Of a DNA stretch of 64,000 bases, positions 55,170 to 63,988 are shown in pieces (within the stretch, counting starts at the first letter, position 1; every line of letters begins with the position of its first letter). The translations under genes and the position numbers were made by a program. The notes beneath the pieces were generated by a model, which saw only the letters and a program-made list of their open reading frames with translations, did not search any database and was not told where the DNA came from. The DNA comes from Pseudomonas khavaziana (GTDB lineage: Bacteria > Pseudomonadota > Gammaproteobacteria > Pseudomonadales > Pseudomonadaceae): the NCBI RefSeq assembly GCF_019145205.1, contig NZ_JAHSTT010000001.1:434001-498000 (forward strand). The letters are read 5' to 3'.

Positions 55170-55497
55170 GTGGGAGCTGGCTTGCCTGCGTTCGGGCACA
55201 CCGAGCCTAAGCGAGGTGCCGAGTGTTGGGGCGAAGGCCTTTTGGTTACTTTTGTGCCTTTACAAAAGTGACACGCCGTAAGGGCGTAACCCTAAGTGGC
55301 CGTTACCGCAGCAACGGATATGTACTCGGTCTGATCCAACATCCTGGTTGGCTGTCAGGCCGCCATCGGGAGCAAGCCCCCTCGCCACAGGTTCAGGGCC
55401 ACGCCAAAGTTATGTAGATACCTATGCTGCGATAGCGGTGTGTCCGTCACAGAAGTATCGACTGATACACCGTTATCGCAGGCAAGCCAGCTCCCAC
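55170..55497. repeat. Inverted REP pair enclosing a dispersed repeat
   Basis: GTGGGAGCTGGCTTGCCTGC (55170-55189) and its exact inverse complement (55478-55497) flank 288 bases. Inside lie copy B of the dispersed repeat (55194-55390) and a second palindromic element at 55430-55480 (TGCGATAGCGGTGT against ACACCGTTATCGCA). It fills the gene-free 55147-55625 interval. Confidence 0.82.
55194..55390. repeat. Dispersed intergenic repeat, copy B
   Basis: Begins GGGCACACCGAGCCTAAGCG and shares its whole length with copy A at 46389-46579, differing by point changes and short indels. The two copies bracket the wsp operon in the same orientation. Confidence 0.88.
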
Positions 55498-55625
55498 ATT
55501 TGATTTGTATTCTGCTGCGGATCCTGTACAAACCTCCGCCTTTTCGGCCAGGCGGACTGCCGTTTCCAGCCGTTTGCCGTTATACTCGCCGGCTTTCAAA
55601 AGTTCGCCAACGAGTGCTGCCCGCC

Positions 55626-56721
55626 ATGGAAATCAACCCGATCCTTAACACCATCAAGGACCTGTCCGAGCGCTCCGAAACTATTCGGGGGTATCTTTGA
55701 CTACGATCAAAAGCATGAGCGTCTGACCGAGGTCAATCGCGAGCTTGAAGATCCGAGCGTCTGGAACAAACCTGAATACGCCCAGGAGCTGGGGCGCGAG
55801 CGCTCTGCGCTGGCGCAGATCGTCGATACCCTCGACGAACTGAACACCGGCCTGGACGATTGCCGTGACCTGCTGGACATGGCCGTCGAAGAAAACGACG
55901 AAGGCGCAGTGGGCGATGTCGTCGCCGAGCTGGCCCGTCTTGAGGAAAACCTCGCCAAGCTTGAATTCCGCCGCATGTTCAGTCACGAAATGGACCCGAA
56001 CAACGCCTACCTGGACATCCAGGCCGGTTCCGGCGGCACCGAGGCCCAGGACTGGGCCAACATCCTGCTGCGCATGTACCTGCGCTGGGCCGACAAGCGC
56101 GGTTTCGACGCGACCATCATGGAACTGTCCGCCGGTGAAGTCGCCGGTATCAAGGGCGCGACCGTGCACATCAAGGGTGAATACGCCTTTGGCTGGCTGC
56201 GTACCGAGATCGGTGTACACCGCCTGGTGCGCAAGAGCCCGTTCGACTCCGGCAACCGTCGCCACACCTCATTTTCCGCAGTGTTCGTCTCGCCCGAGAT
56301 CGACGACAAGGTGGAAATCGAGATCAACCCGGCCGACCTGCGGATCGACACCTACCGTTCCTCCGGTGCCGGTGGCCAGCACGTAAACACCACTGACTCG
56401 GCCGTACGTATCACCCACGTACCGACCAACACCGTGGTCAGCTGTCAGAACGAGCGTTCCCAGCATGCCAACAAGGACACCGCCATGAAAATGCTGCGGG
56501 CCAAGTTGTACGAGCAGGAAATGCAGAAGCGCAACGCCGCGTCCCAGGCGCTGGAAGACACCAAGTCGGATATCGGCTGGGGTCACCAGATCCGTTCGTA
56601 CGTACTCGATGCGTCGCGGATCAAGGATCTGCGCACCAACATCGAACGCAGCGACTGTGACAAGGTACTCGACGGCGATATCGACGAATACCTGGAAGCC
56701 AGCCTGAAATCCGGCCTGTAA
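55626..56721 (+). CDS. prfB: Peptide chain release factor 2, made by programmed +1 frameshift
   Basis: Translation starts at the ATG at 55626 ([20 protein letters not shown], 24 codons). At CTT-TGA-C (55695-55701) the ribosome skips one base and continues with [20 protein letters not shown] to 56721, about 364 residues in all. The internal GGGGG before TATCTTTGAC is the stimulating Shine-Dalgarno-like element. Peptide-release motif [15 protein letters not shown]; stop-codon recognition SPF in RKSPFDSG. The shift makes RF2 level self-regulating. Confidence 0.97.
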
Positions 56722-56729
56722 CACCCTAT

Positions 56730-56773
56730 GTGGGAGCGGGCTTGCCCGCGATCCCCAGGCCGCAGGCCTGGGG
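56730..56773. repeat. REP element with adjacent hairpin
   Basis: GTGGGAGCGGGCTTGCCCGC (56730-56749) followed by CCCCAGGC/GCCTGGGG (56753-56773). A REP of the second type in this genome, between prfB and lysS. Confidence 0.75.
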
Positions 56774-56804
56774 GCAACGAACCTGTGATGGAAAATTTAA
56801 AGAC

Positions 56805-58307
56805 ATGAGCGACCAACAACTCGACCCGCAAGCCCTGCAACAGGAAGAAAACTCCCTGATCGCCCTGCGCAAGGAAAAGCTTGCTGCCGAGCGCGCCAAG
56901 GGTAATGCCTTTCCCAATGACTTCCGCCGCGACAACTACTGCGATGCCTTGCAGAAGCAGTACGCGGACAAGACCAAGGAAGAGCTGGCAGAGGCTGCGA
57001 TCCCGGTCAAGGTGGCAGGTCGCATCATGCTCAACCGTGGCTCGTTCATGGTGATCCAGGACATGACCGGGCGTATCCAGGTCTACGTCAACCGCAAGAC
57101 CTTGTCCGAAGACACCCTGGCCGCGGTGAAAACCTGGGACATGGGCGACATCATCGCCGCCGAGGGCACCCTGGCCCGTTCCGGCAAGGGCGACCTGTAC
57201 GTCGAGATGACCAGCGTGCGCCTGCTGACCAAGTCCCTGCGCCCGCTGCCGGACAAGCATCACGGCCTGACCGACACCGAACAGCGTTACCGCCAGCGCT
57301 ATGTCGACCTGATCGTCAACGAAGACGTGCGCCACACCTTCCGCGTGCGTTCGCAAGTCATTGCGCACATCCGCAGCTTCCTGATGCAGCGTGACTTCCT
57401 CGAAGTCGAAACCCCGATGCTGCAGACCATCCCCGGTGGTGCCGCAGCCAAGCCGTTCGAAACCCACCACAACGCCCTGGACATGGAAATGTTCCTGCGC
57501 ATTGCGCCTGAGCTGTACCTCAAGCGCCTGGTTGTCGGCGGTTTCGAGAAAGTATTCGAGATCAATCGCAACTTCCGTAACGAAGGCGTCTCGACCCGTC
57601 ACAACCCTGAATTCACCATGTTGGAGTTCTACCAGGCCTACGCCGACTACGAAGACAACATGGACCTCACCGAAGAACTGTTCCGTGAGCTGGCACAGCT
57701 GGTCCTGGGCAGCACCGACGTGCCGTACGGCGACAAGGTATTCCATTTCGGCGAGCCGTTTGTGCGCCTGTCGGTGTTCGACTCGATCCTCAAGTACAAC
57801 CCTGAGCTGACGACTGAAGACCTCAATGACATCGACAAGGCCCGTGCCATCGCCAAGAAAGCCGGTGCCAAGGTGTTGGGTTTCGAAGGCCTGGGCAAGT
57901 TGCAGGTGATGATTTTCGAAGAACTGGTTGAGCATAAGCTTGAACAGCCACACTTCATTACCCAGTACCCGTTCGAAGTGTCGCCACTGGCCCGCCGCAA
58001 CGACGACAACCCCAACGTCACCGACCGTTTCGAGCTGTTCATCGGTGGCCGTGAAATCGCCAACGCCTACTCCGAGCTTAACGACGCGGAAGATCAGGCC
58101 GAGCGCTTCATGGCCCAGGTGGCCGACAAGGACGCCGGCGATGACGAAGCCATGCACTACGACGCCGACTTCGTGCGGGCCCTGGAATACGGCATGCCGC
58201 CCACCGCCGGTGAAGGCATCGGCATCGACCGGCTGGTGATGCTGTTGACCAACTCGCCGTCGATCCGCGATGTGATCCTGTTCCCGCACATGCGGCCACA
58301 AGCGTAA
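56805..58307 (+). CDS. lysS: Lysyl-tRNA synthetase, class II
   Basis: 500 residues from [20 protein letters not shown]. The OB-fold anticodon domain (about 60-165) has [20 protein letters not shown]. Class II motif 2 is [20 protein letters not shown], and motif 3 is [13 protein letters not shown]. It is the usual neighbour of prfB. The spacer contains a REP. A perfect 10-bp terminator follows. Confidence 0.98.
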   Translation: MSDQQLDPQALQQEENSLIALRKEKLAAERAKGNAFPNDFRRDNYCDALQKQYADKTKEELAEAAIPVKVAGRIMLNRGSFMVIQDMTGRIQVYVNRKTLSEDTLAAVKTWDMGDIIAAEGTLARSGKGDLYVEMTSVRLLTKSLRPLPDKHHGLTDTEQRYRQRYVDLIVNEDVRHTFRVRSQVIAHIRSFLMQRDFLEVETPMLQTIPGGAAAKPFETHHNALDMEMFLRIAPELYLKRLVVGGFEKVFEINRNFRNEGVSTRHNPEFTMLEFYQAYADYEDNMDLTEELFRELAQLVLGSTDVPYGDKVFHFGEPFVRLSVFDSILKYNPELTTEDLNDIDKARAIAKKAGAKVLGFEGLGKLQVMIFEELVEHKLEQPHFITQYPFEVSPLARRNDDNPNVTDRFELFIGGREIANAYSELNDAEDQAERFMAQVADKDAGDDEAMHYDADFVRALEYGMPPTAGEGIGIDRLVMLLTNSPSIRDVILFPHMRPQA

Positions 58308-58322
58308 CCGTAGCGAAAACCG

Positions 58323-58350
58323 AAGCCGCCTTTTATAAGGCGGCTTTTTT
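58323..58350 (+). terminator. Intrinsic terminator of lysS
   Basis: AAGCCGCCTT (58323-58332), loop TTAT, AAGGCGGCTT (58337-58346) and six T. Confidence 0.92.
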
Positions 58351-58413
58351 ATGTGGCGTATTCAAGCGTCAAGCGAACAGCGCCAGGTTTTGATCTATTC
58401 AAGGATGTGTTTG

Positions 58414-59130
58414 GTGAACCGCGTAATGGCTCAAGAAGGTGCCGCCGGCATAGCTGCTGCAGTGGCTGAAAGCGTTCAATATCAAGGCCGCAAGGCCAGC
58501 CGCCGGGGCAGTGAGCAACGCAGGCAAGATATTCTCGATGCGGCCATGCGCATCGTGGTGCGCGATGGCGTACGTGCCGTGCGCCATCGGGCCGTGGCTG
58601 CAGAGGCCGGCGTGCCGCTGTCGGCCACTACCTACTATTTCAAGGATATCGATGACCTGCTCACCGACACCTTCGCCCAATACGTCGAACGCAGCGCGGC
58701 TTTCATGGGCAAGTTGTGGGTGCGCAACGAAGGCCTGCTGCGCGAAATGGTTGCCTATGGCGATGGCAGCCCGCAGTCGCGCTCGCAGCTGGCCGATGAC
58801 ATCGCTCGGCTGACCGCCGACTACGTGCTGCGCCAACTGACCAATCGTCGCGACTATCTGATGGCCGAGCAGGCCTTTCGCCAGGAAGCCTTGCTGAACC
58901 CGCGCCTGGCCGAGCTGGTACGTTCCCACCAGCAGATCCTGTTGCAGGGCACCGGGCAGTTTTTCCAGGTATTGGGCTCCCGTGAGCCGCAACAGGATGC
59001 CAAAGTGTTGACGGCTATTATCAGTCGGATGGAATATCAGGGCCTGCTCGGCGGCCCAGAGCCGCTGACGGGCGAAGAGATGCTTGAAATCCTCAAGCGT
59101 TACATGCATTTGGTGCTGGCTTCGGTCTGA
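58414..59130 (+). CDS. TetR-family transcriptional regulator
   Basis: 238 residues if started at the GTG at 58414, nine bases after AAGGA; an ATG at 58426 is an alternative. The TetR HTH is RRQDILDAAMRIVVRDGVRA then VRHRAVAAEAGVPLSATTYY. The C-terminal ligand domain spans about 100-238. The ligand and targets are unknown. The lipoprotein gene at 59147 follows by 16 bases and may be in the same transcript. Confidence 0.88.
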   Translation: MNRVMAQEGAAGIAAAVAESVQYQGRKASRRGSEQRRQDILDAAMRIVVRDGVRAVRHRAVAAEAGVPLSATTYYFKDIDDLLTDTFAQYVERSAAFMGKLWVRNEGLLREMVAYGDGSPQSRSQLADDIARLTADYVLRQLTNRRDYLMAEQAFRQEALLNPRLAELVRSHQQILLQGTGQFFQVLGSREPQQDAKVLTAIISRMEYQGLLGGPEPLTGEEMLEILKRYMHLVLASV

Positions 59131-59146
59131 CACCGGGGGATGTCCA

Positions 59147-59695
59147 ATGAAAGCCTGGCGTGTCGCGGTAATCGCCTTGTTGGTCCTGTTGCTCAGCGGT
59201 TGCCTGGTGACTTTCAAGGAACCATTGCCGACGGCTGAAGCCGCGCCAGAGGCTCTGCTAGGCAAATGGGCCAGCAGGAATGCCTGGGGCGAGCCGCTCA
59301 ACCTTCAGATCACCCGTGCCGGCGAGCACCGTTATAAAGCGGTGAGCTACCCTAAAGCCAGGCCGGGCCAGCGCGATGAGTATCTGTTCAGCGTCTCGCG
59401 CCATGGCAGCCGCTGGTATCTGTCGGCGCCGTTGCCTGCAAGACTGGGCGGGCATTTCATCCTGGCGGGCTTTGAGTTTGATGAAAAGCACGAACTTGTG
59501 GTCTACAACCTCGACCTTGAGCAGATCCACCAAGCCATTGGCCAGCAGGCCTTGCACGGCAGCACTGTAGACACCGTCGAAGGCGCCGGCGTGCTGGTGG
59601 ATAGCCCCATGGAACAGGTGTTTGCCTACCTGGATGACCCGGCCAATGCCGATGTGTTCGTTGAAGCCGTGCGCTACCGGCGCGTGGGTAAATAA
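59147..59695 (+). CDS. Hypothetical lipoprotein
   Basis: 182 residues from MKAWRVAVIALLVLLLSGC; the lipobox is LLSGC (Cys 19). The mature part is beta-rich (LLGKWASRNAWGEPLNLQIT) and lacks recognised motifs. The C-terminal segment (PMEQVFAYLDDPANADVFVE) is helical. It lies between the TetR gene and the QEGLA gene, 21 bases before the latter, so an operon is likely. Function unknown. Confidence 0.8.
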   Translation: MKAWRVAVIALLVLLLSGCLVTFKEPLPTAEAAPEALLGKWASRNAWGEPLNLQITRAGEHRYKAVSYPKARPGQRDEYLFSVSRHGSRWYLSAPLPARLGGHFILAGFEFDEKHELVVYNLDLEQIHQAIGQQALHGSTVDTVEGAGVLVDSPMEQVFAYLDDPANADVFVEAVRYRRVGK

Positions 59696-59716
59696 CGTTT
59701 AAAGAGGAAGCACCGG

Positions 59717-60994
59717 GTGGACGAATACCAGCAGACGATACGCACCTTGTCCGATCGCATTGTGCTGGCGCAAACACCGATCCGCGTCCTCGACGCGGTG
59801 AAATGGGACGAGAATATTCGCCAGGGATTTCTCAAGGCCAAGGGCAAGGCCATGCCTGCCGTGGACCGCGATTACTACTTGAACCGGCCATTGTCGTTCG
59901 ACTCCAGTGCGGTCAAGCTGGAGTTCCAGAACATCGAGCGCGACATCACCCGTCGCCTTGGGCAGTTCAGCCCGGTGGGGCAGATCATGCGTCGCATGTG
60001 CCGCGAATACCGCATGGTGGTGCGCATGCTCGAAGCACGCGGCACCGAGGATTTCGGCCTGATTTCCCAGGAGCTGTATGGCGCCGCTTCCGATGCCTTC
60101 CACGCCGGCGACCCGACCCTGGCGGACCTGGGACTGATGCTGTCCGACTACCTGAACAATATTGATGGCCGTGGCGACCTCAAGGACGAAGCCAAGACCC
60201 TCACCGCCAAGGATGCGGTCAGCCTGCTGCAAACCCGCTTGAACAAGGTGTTTGGTGAAGCGGAGGAAACCATTCGGGTGTTCGAGTCTGACGGGATCGT
60301 CGCTGACGCGGCAGCCGGCGCCGACTACATCAAGATCCGCGCCGATGCGATGTTCAACGACCGTGACGTGCGCGCCCTGGAAGTGCATGAGGGGCTGGTG
60401 CATGTGGGCACCACCCTCAATGGCCAGAACCAGCCGATCTGCACGTTCCTGTCCAAGGGGCCGCCGTCATCCACCGTGACCCAGGAAGGCCTGGCGATCC
60501 TGATGGAAATCATCACGTTTGCTTCCTACCCCAGCCGCTTGCGCAAGTTGACCAACCGTACCCGCGCCATCCACATGGTGGAGGAGGGTGCCGACTTCCT
60601 GCAGGTGTTCGAGTTCTTTCGCGAGCAAGGCTTTGAAATGGCCGAGAGCTATGGCAACGCCAGCCGGGTATTCCGTGGCTCGGTGCCGACCGGCCTGCCG
60701 TTTACCAAGGATTTGTCCTATCTCAAGGGCTTTATCATGGTCTACAACTACATCCAGCTCGCCGTGCGCAAAGGCAAGCTGGAGCAAGTGCCGCTGCTGT
60801 TTTGCGGCAAGACCACCCTGGAAGACATGCGTACCCTGCGCCAATTGGTCGACGAAGGCCTGGTGGTACCGCCCAAGTACCTGCCGGAGCAGTTTCGTGA
60901 CATGAACGCGCTGGCGGCGTGGATGTGTTTCTCCAACTTCCTCAACCACCTGAGCCTGGACCGGATCGAGGCCGATTACTCCAATATCCTCTGA
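59717..60994 (+). CDS. QEGLA-motif protein (DUF1704, flavohemoglobin expression-modulating family)
   Basis: 425 residues from the GTG at 59717, behind AAAGAGGAAG. The family signature is HEGLVHVGTTLNGQNQPICT then VTQEGLAILMEIITFASYPS, two metallopeptidase-like helices with H-E and Q-E pairs. The family name comes from a reported effect on flavohemoglobin expression; the chemistry is not established. The arrangement suggests a zinc hydrolase fold (inference). Confidence 0.88.
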   Translation: MDEYQQTIRTLSDRIVLAQTPIRVLDAVKWDENIRQGFLKAKGKAMPAVDRDYYLNRPLSFDSSAVKLEFQNIERDITRRLGQFSPVGQIMRRMCREYRMVVRMLEARGTEDFGLISQELYGAASDAFHAGDPTLADLGLMLSDYLNNIDGRGDLKDEAKTLTAKDAVSLLQTRLNKVFGEAEETIRVFESDGIVADAAAGADYIKIRADAMFNDRDVRALEVHEGLVHVGTTLNGQNQPICTFLSKGPPSSTVTQEGLAILMEIITFASYPSRLRKLTNRTRAIHMVEEGADFLQVFEFFREQGFEMAESYGNASRVFRGSVPTGLPFTKDLSYLKGFIMVYNYIQLAVRKGKLEQVPLLFCGKTTLEDMRTLRQLVDEGLVVPPKYLPEQFRDMNALAAWMCFSNFLNHLSLDRIEADYSNIL

Positions 60995-61044
60995 CCACTG
61001 CAATCCCTACCAGTGGTGCGCCAATAACCATGAGGTTTCAACGG

Positions 61045-61950
61045 ATGAGAATCCTCGGCATTCTATGCCTGCTACTCACACTGAACGGCTGCAGCTCCTT
61101 GCTGTTCTACCCCGAACCCGGCCTGCCATTTACGCCGGAGAAAGCCCGCCTGCAATACCGTGACGTCACCATCACCACCGCCGACGGCATCAAGCTTCAC
61201 GCCTGGTGGCTGCCGGCCAAACCCGGTGTGCCGCTCAAGGGCACGGTGCTGCACCTGCACGGCAACGGTGGCAACCTGTCTTGGCACCTGGGTGGCAGTT
61301 GGTGGTTGCCGGAGCACGGCTATCAAGTGCTGTTGCTGGACTACCGCGGCTATGGGCTGTCGGAAGGCAAGCCGTCTTTGCCGGCGATCTACCAGGATCT
61401 CGATGCGGCGTTCAGTTGGATCGACAAGGCGCCTCAGGCCCAGGGTCAACCTCTGGTTGTGCTCGGTCAAAGCCTGGGCGGCGCACTGGCCGTGCATTAC
61501 CTGGCAGCCCATCCGGAGCGTCAAAGCCAACTCAAAGCCCTGGTGCTGGACGGTGTGCCGGCCAGTTATCGTGACGTAGGACAATTCGCCCTGAGCACTT
61601 CATGGTTAACCTGGCCGTTCCAGGTTCCCTTGTCTTGGTTGGTGCCCGACGCCGACAGTGCGATCAACACCATGCCCCAGTTGACCGGCGTGCCAAAACT
61701 GCTGTTTCACAGCCTGGATGACCCGATCGTGCCGGTGTCCAATGGGCTGCGCCTGTATCAAGCGGCCCCACCGCCAAGGGTGCTGCAACTGACCCGTGGC
61801 GGCCATGTGCAGACTTTTGCCGACAAGACCTGGCAGACCGTGATGTTGCGTTACCTGGAAGATCCACAGCATTTCAATGGCCTGCGTCGCCTGGGCGAAA
61901 TCCCGAATTATCCAACCTCTAAAGTTGATCCATCAGAGAGCCCGCAATGA
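61045..61950 (+). CDS. Lipoprotein alpha/beta hydrolase
   Basis: 301 residues from the ATG at 61045; an in-frame ATG 15 bases upstream lacks a ribosome site. A lipobox (LTLNGCSS) anchors it in the envelope. The hydrolase fold has the oxyanion segment LHLHGNGGNLSWHL, the nucleophile elbow VLGQSLGGALA (G-Q-S-L-G), a late Asp in HSLDDPIVPVSNG and the His in RGGHVQTFADK. Likely an esterase or thioesterase; the substrate is unknown. It overlaps the next gene by 4 bases. Confidence 0.88.
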   Translation: MRILGILCLLLTLNGCSSLLFYPEPGLPFTPEKARLQYRDVTITTADGIKLHAWWLPAKPGVPLKGTVLHLHGNGGNLSWHLGGSWWLPEHGYQVLLLDYRGYGLSEGKPSLPAIYQDLDAAFSWIDKAPQAQGQPLVVLGQSLGGALAVHYLAAHPERQSQLKALVLDGVPASYRDVGQFALSTSWLTWPFQVPLSWLVPDADSAINTMPQLTGVPKLLFHSLDDPIVPVSNGLRLYQAAPPPRVLQLTRGGHVQTFADKTWQTVMLRYLEDPQHFNGLRRLGEIPNYPTSKVDPSESPQ

Positions 61951-62273
61951 GTGAAGAACGCAACATGATCCCGCTGATCCTCACCGGTATCGGCACCATC
62001 ATCGGCACCGTCGGTTGCCTGTGGTACTACGGCTACCTGCATTTCGCCAAGCCGGAGGATGCGTTGCTGCTCAGCGACTTCACCATGCTCAAGACCTTGC
62101 CGGGTGAGGATTACAAAATATCCCTGACGCCCGCCGCACAAGTGGCGCAGTGCGTGGACGGTGTGTTGGTGATGTTTGATACTGAACAGAAAGGCTTGAG
62201 CGGCGTACTGGTGAACAACAAGAAGCAGGCTGTTCGTTGCATGGGGCAGGAAACCCCACAGTTGCAACAATGA
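61947..62273 (+). CDS. Hypothetical membrane-anchored protein
   Basis: 108 residues. An N-terminal helix (MIPLILTGIGTIIGTVGCLW) anchors a small soluble domain (about 40-108) with two Cys (VAQCVDGVL, AVRCMGQE). Translational coupling to the hydrolase is indicated by the 4-base overlap. Function unknown. Confidence 0.75.
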   Translation: MSEERNMIPLILTGIGTIIGTVGCLWYYGYLHFAKPEDALLLSDFTMLKTLPGEDYKISLTPAAQVAQCVDGVLVMFDTEQKGLSGVLVNNKKQAVRCMGQETPQLQQ

Positions 62274-62353
62274 AGCGCCGCACCGCTGTTGTGGGAAAAC
62301 TCCGTTATACAGGCCGATTAGTCATTTAAGGCTGTTGCGATCCGTTACAGGCT

Positions 62354-62381
62354 GGAACCACTTTGGCGCGCTTGCCACAGA
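62354..62381 (+). promoter_or_regulatory. hrp box promoter (HrpL-type ECF sigma factor), first
   Basis: GGAACC (62354-62359), 15 bases, CCACAGA (62375-62381): a perfect match to GGAACC-N15/16-CCACNNA. Transcription should start near 62387, about 57 bases before the ATG of the downstream gene. Confidence 0.85.
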
Positions 62382-62442
62382 TTGTGGACTGATTGGCTTG
62401 GCCGATCAGTTCCGCGTATTCATTAATCTGGAGCATGCAATT

Positions 62443-62790
62443 ATGGGTGGTGTCAGTGGCGTACAGAGCGCAGGCAACGTTGGCAATCAGGGCAATGTCG
62501 GAGAGGCGCAGCAAACCCCTGCCCAGCAAATTCAAGACATTCAAGATCGAATTGCCAAGCTTACCGAAGGGGCCCAAGGCGGGCAGGGCAGCGGCGGCAG
62601 CCAGGGGGCCGGAGGAGCTCAAGGATCTGGTGGTGCCCAAGGAGCCGGGGGCGGTGATAGCCTTGAAGACCTGCTCGAAAAGCTGAAGCAATTGCTTGCG
62701 CAATTCGGTCAAGGCGGTCCGGATGGTGCGCAGGGTGAGGGCCAGATTCAGGCGGGCGCGGCCGAAAGCCAGGGCCCGATCAACTTTTGA
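62443..62790 (+). CDS. Harpin-like Gly/Gln-rich protein under an hrp box
   Basis: 115 residues from the ATG at 62443, nine bases after TGGAG. Glycine- and glutamine-rich, no cysteine. An amphipathic helix (QQIQDIQDRIAKLTE) is followed by a repetitive block of GGSQGAGGAQGSGGAQGAG, a second helix (DSLEDLLEKLKQLLAQF) and a Gly/Gln-rich end. Small size, no Cys, Gly repeats and flanking helices are the profile of harpins such as Hpa1, secreted by type III systems. The hrp box supports secretion-system control. No homologue is claimed; a direct test of secretion is lacking. Confidence 0.7.
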   Translation: MGGVSGVQSAGNVGNQGNVGEAQQTPAQQIQDIQDRIAKLTEGAQGGQGSGGSQGAGGAQGSGGAQGAGGGDSLEDLLEKLKQLLAQFGQGGPDGAQGEGQIQAGAAESQGPINF

Positions 62791-62806
62791 TCCACGCTGA
62801 TTCGAC

Positions 62807-62832
62807 AACCCGCCAGATATGGGCGGGTTTTT
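62807..62832 (+). terminator. Intrinsic terminator of the harpin-like gene
   Basis: AACCCGCC (62807-62814) and GGCGGGTT (62822-62829) with a T-run. Confidence 0.85.
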
Positions 62833-62902
62833 AATGCGTGCAGGGATGAAGCGTGCCGTTCCAGTCGCTGCTGGCTGGAGGGCGCATCTGACGAAATTAT
62901 CT

Positions 62903-62930
62903 GGAACCGTTTTGTGTAAATAGCCACAGA
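62903..62930 (+). promoter_or_regulatory. hrp box promoter, second
   Basis: GGAACC (62903-62908), 15 bases, CCACAGA (62924-62930): again a perfect match, with the same spacer length and the same last seven bases as the first box, 549 bases upstream. Confidence 0.85.
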
Positions 62931-62968
62931 GGGCATATAACTTTTACACGGAGCGGGGCCGGGAAGCA

Positions 62969-63154
62969 GTGATAAATATTAGTGCGATACACAACATGGT
63001 GGCCATGGCCAGGGCACATCAGGCGTTGGAGCGGGAAAGCGCCCAAGAGCAGGCTCATAACAACTGGACGGACAATTCGACCGATACTTCCCGTAGCGGA
63101 GCAATGATAACGCCGCCAGATGAAGATACAGATCGCACGATCAAGTATTCCTGA
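62969..63154 (+). CDS. Small protein of unknown function under an hrp box
   Basis: 61 residues from the GTG at 62969 (MINISAIHNMVAMARAHQAL then ERESAQEQAHNNWTDNSTDT). The start is 38 bases after the hrp box. The N-terminal 25 residues form an amphipathic helix; the rest is Asn/Ser/Thr/Asp-rich and probably disordered, with no Cys. Such an N-terminus would suit a type III secreted protein or a chaperone partner (inference). A GGGAAG stands just before the GTG. A strong terminator follows. Confidence 0.6.
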   Translation: MINISAIHNMVAMARAHQALERESAQEQAHNNWTDNSTDTSRSGAMITPPDEDTDRTIKYS

Positions 63155-63188
63155 TCAAAAAAAACCCACCATAAGGTGGGTTTTTTTA
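63155..63188. terminator. Bidirectional terminator before the OmpA-like gene
   Basis: AAACCCACC (63162-63170), loop ATAA, GGTGGGTTT (63175-63183) with A-run and T-run on the two sides. Confidence 0.9.
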
Positions 63189-63202
63189 TCCAGCGTCAAC
63201 GA

Positions 63203-63988
63203 TCAATAAGCAACGGAAGAGCGTGGCTTGACCGGCTGGTTATCGTTGGAGATGGTAACTTCAACGCGACGGTTCATGGCACGGCCAGACACGCTGCCGT
63301 TGTCGGCAACCGGGTATTCCTTGCCGTAGCCCTGGGTCACGATGCGCGAGATGTCCACGCCTTGTTGAGCCAGTGCACGCTGCACGGAAGCGGCACGGCG
63401 CTCGGACAGGCTCTGGTTGTACGAGTCCGAACCGGTACTGTCGGTGTAGCCTTCAACGATGACTTTACGGTCCGGGTTATCGCGCAGGAACTGCGCCAGC
63501 TTGGTGATGTTCACCAGGCCGCTGGATTTCAGGTCGGACTTGTTGGTAGCAAACAGTACGTCACCGAAAGTCACCAGGGTGCCACGGTCGGTCTGCTTGG
63601 CATTCAAGCTGTTTTGCAGTTGCTTGATCTGCGCATCACGGGCGTCCAGCAGGGCGCGGGCGCGTTCGTCGCCGGCGTTTTTCAGCTTGGCTTCGTTCTC
63701 GCGCAGGGAGATGGTGTCCTTGGCGACTTCAACGCGTTGGTTGGTCAGGTAGGCGAGTTGGTCGACCTTCTTCTCGTCTTCCTTGTCGCGGTACGCCTTG
63801 TCAGCCTTGTCCAGCCATTCGCTGGCGTCTTTGGTTTCCAGGGCTGCCAGCTTGGTGGCTTGCGGGTTGGTTTGCAGGGCCGAGAAGTTGGTCCGTGCAT
63901 TTTCCAGGTTCGCGTTCGGCGGGGTGGAGCACGCCGCCAAGGCAACGCTCATCGCCAGCAGGGCAGGGATCATCAGTTGTTTACGCAT
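63203..63988 (-). CDS. OmpA-family lipoprotein with DUF4398 domain
   Basis: 261 residues. The signal peptide ends in the lipobox LAAC (Cys 20). A helical DUF4398-type region (about 25-130, rich in Lys/Glu/Ala) leads to a C-terminal OmpA/MotB peptidoglycan-binding domain: GDVLFATNKSDLKSSGLVNI, then VEGYTDSTGSDSYNQSLSER and RRAASVQRALAQQGVDISRI. It probably tethers the outer membrane to the cell wall. The ATG lies 12 bases from the window edge, so its promoter is not seen. Confidence 0.92.
   Translation of the reverse strand: MRKQLMIPALLAMSVALAACSTPPNANLENARTNFSALQTNPQATKLAALETKDASEWLDKADKAYRDKEDEKKVDQLAYLTNQRVEVAKDTISLRENEAKLKNAGDERARALLDARDAQIKQLQNSLNAKQTDRGTLVTFGDVLFATNKSDLKSSGLVNITKLAQFLRDNPDRKVIVEGYTDSTGSDSYNQSLSERRAASVQRALAQQGVDISRIVTQGYGKEYPVADNGSVSGRAMNRRVEVTISNDNQPVKPRSSVAY

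Noticed and set aside
56583..58301. 572-codon frame opposite lysS
   Set aside because: Antisense shadow; lysS is unambiguous.
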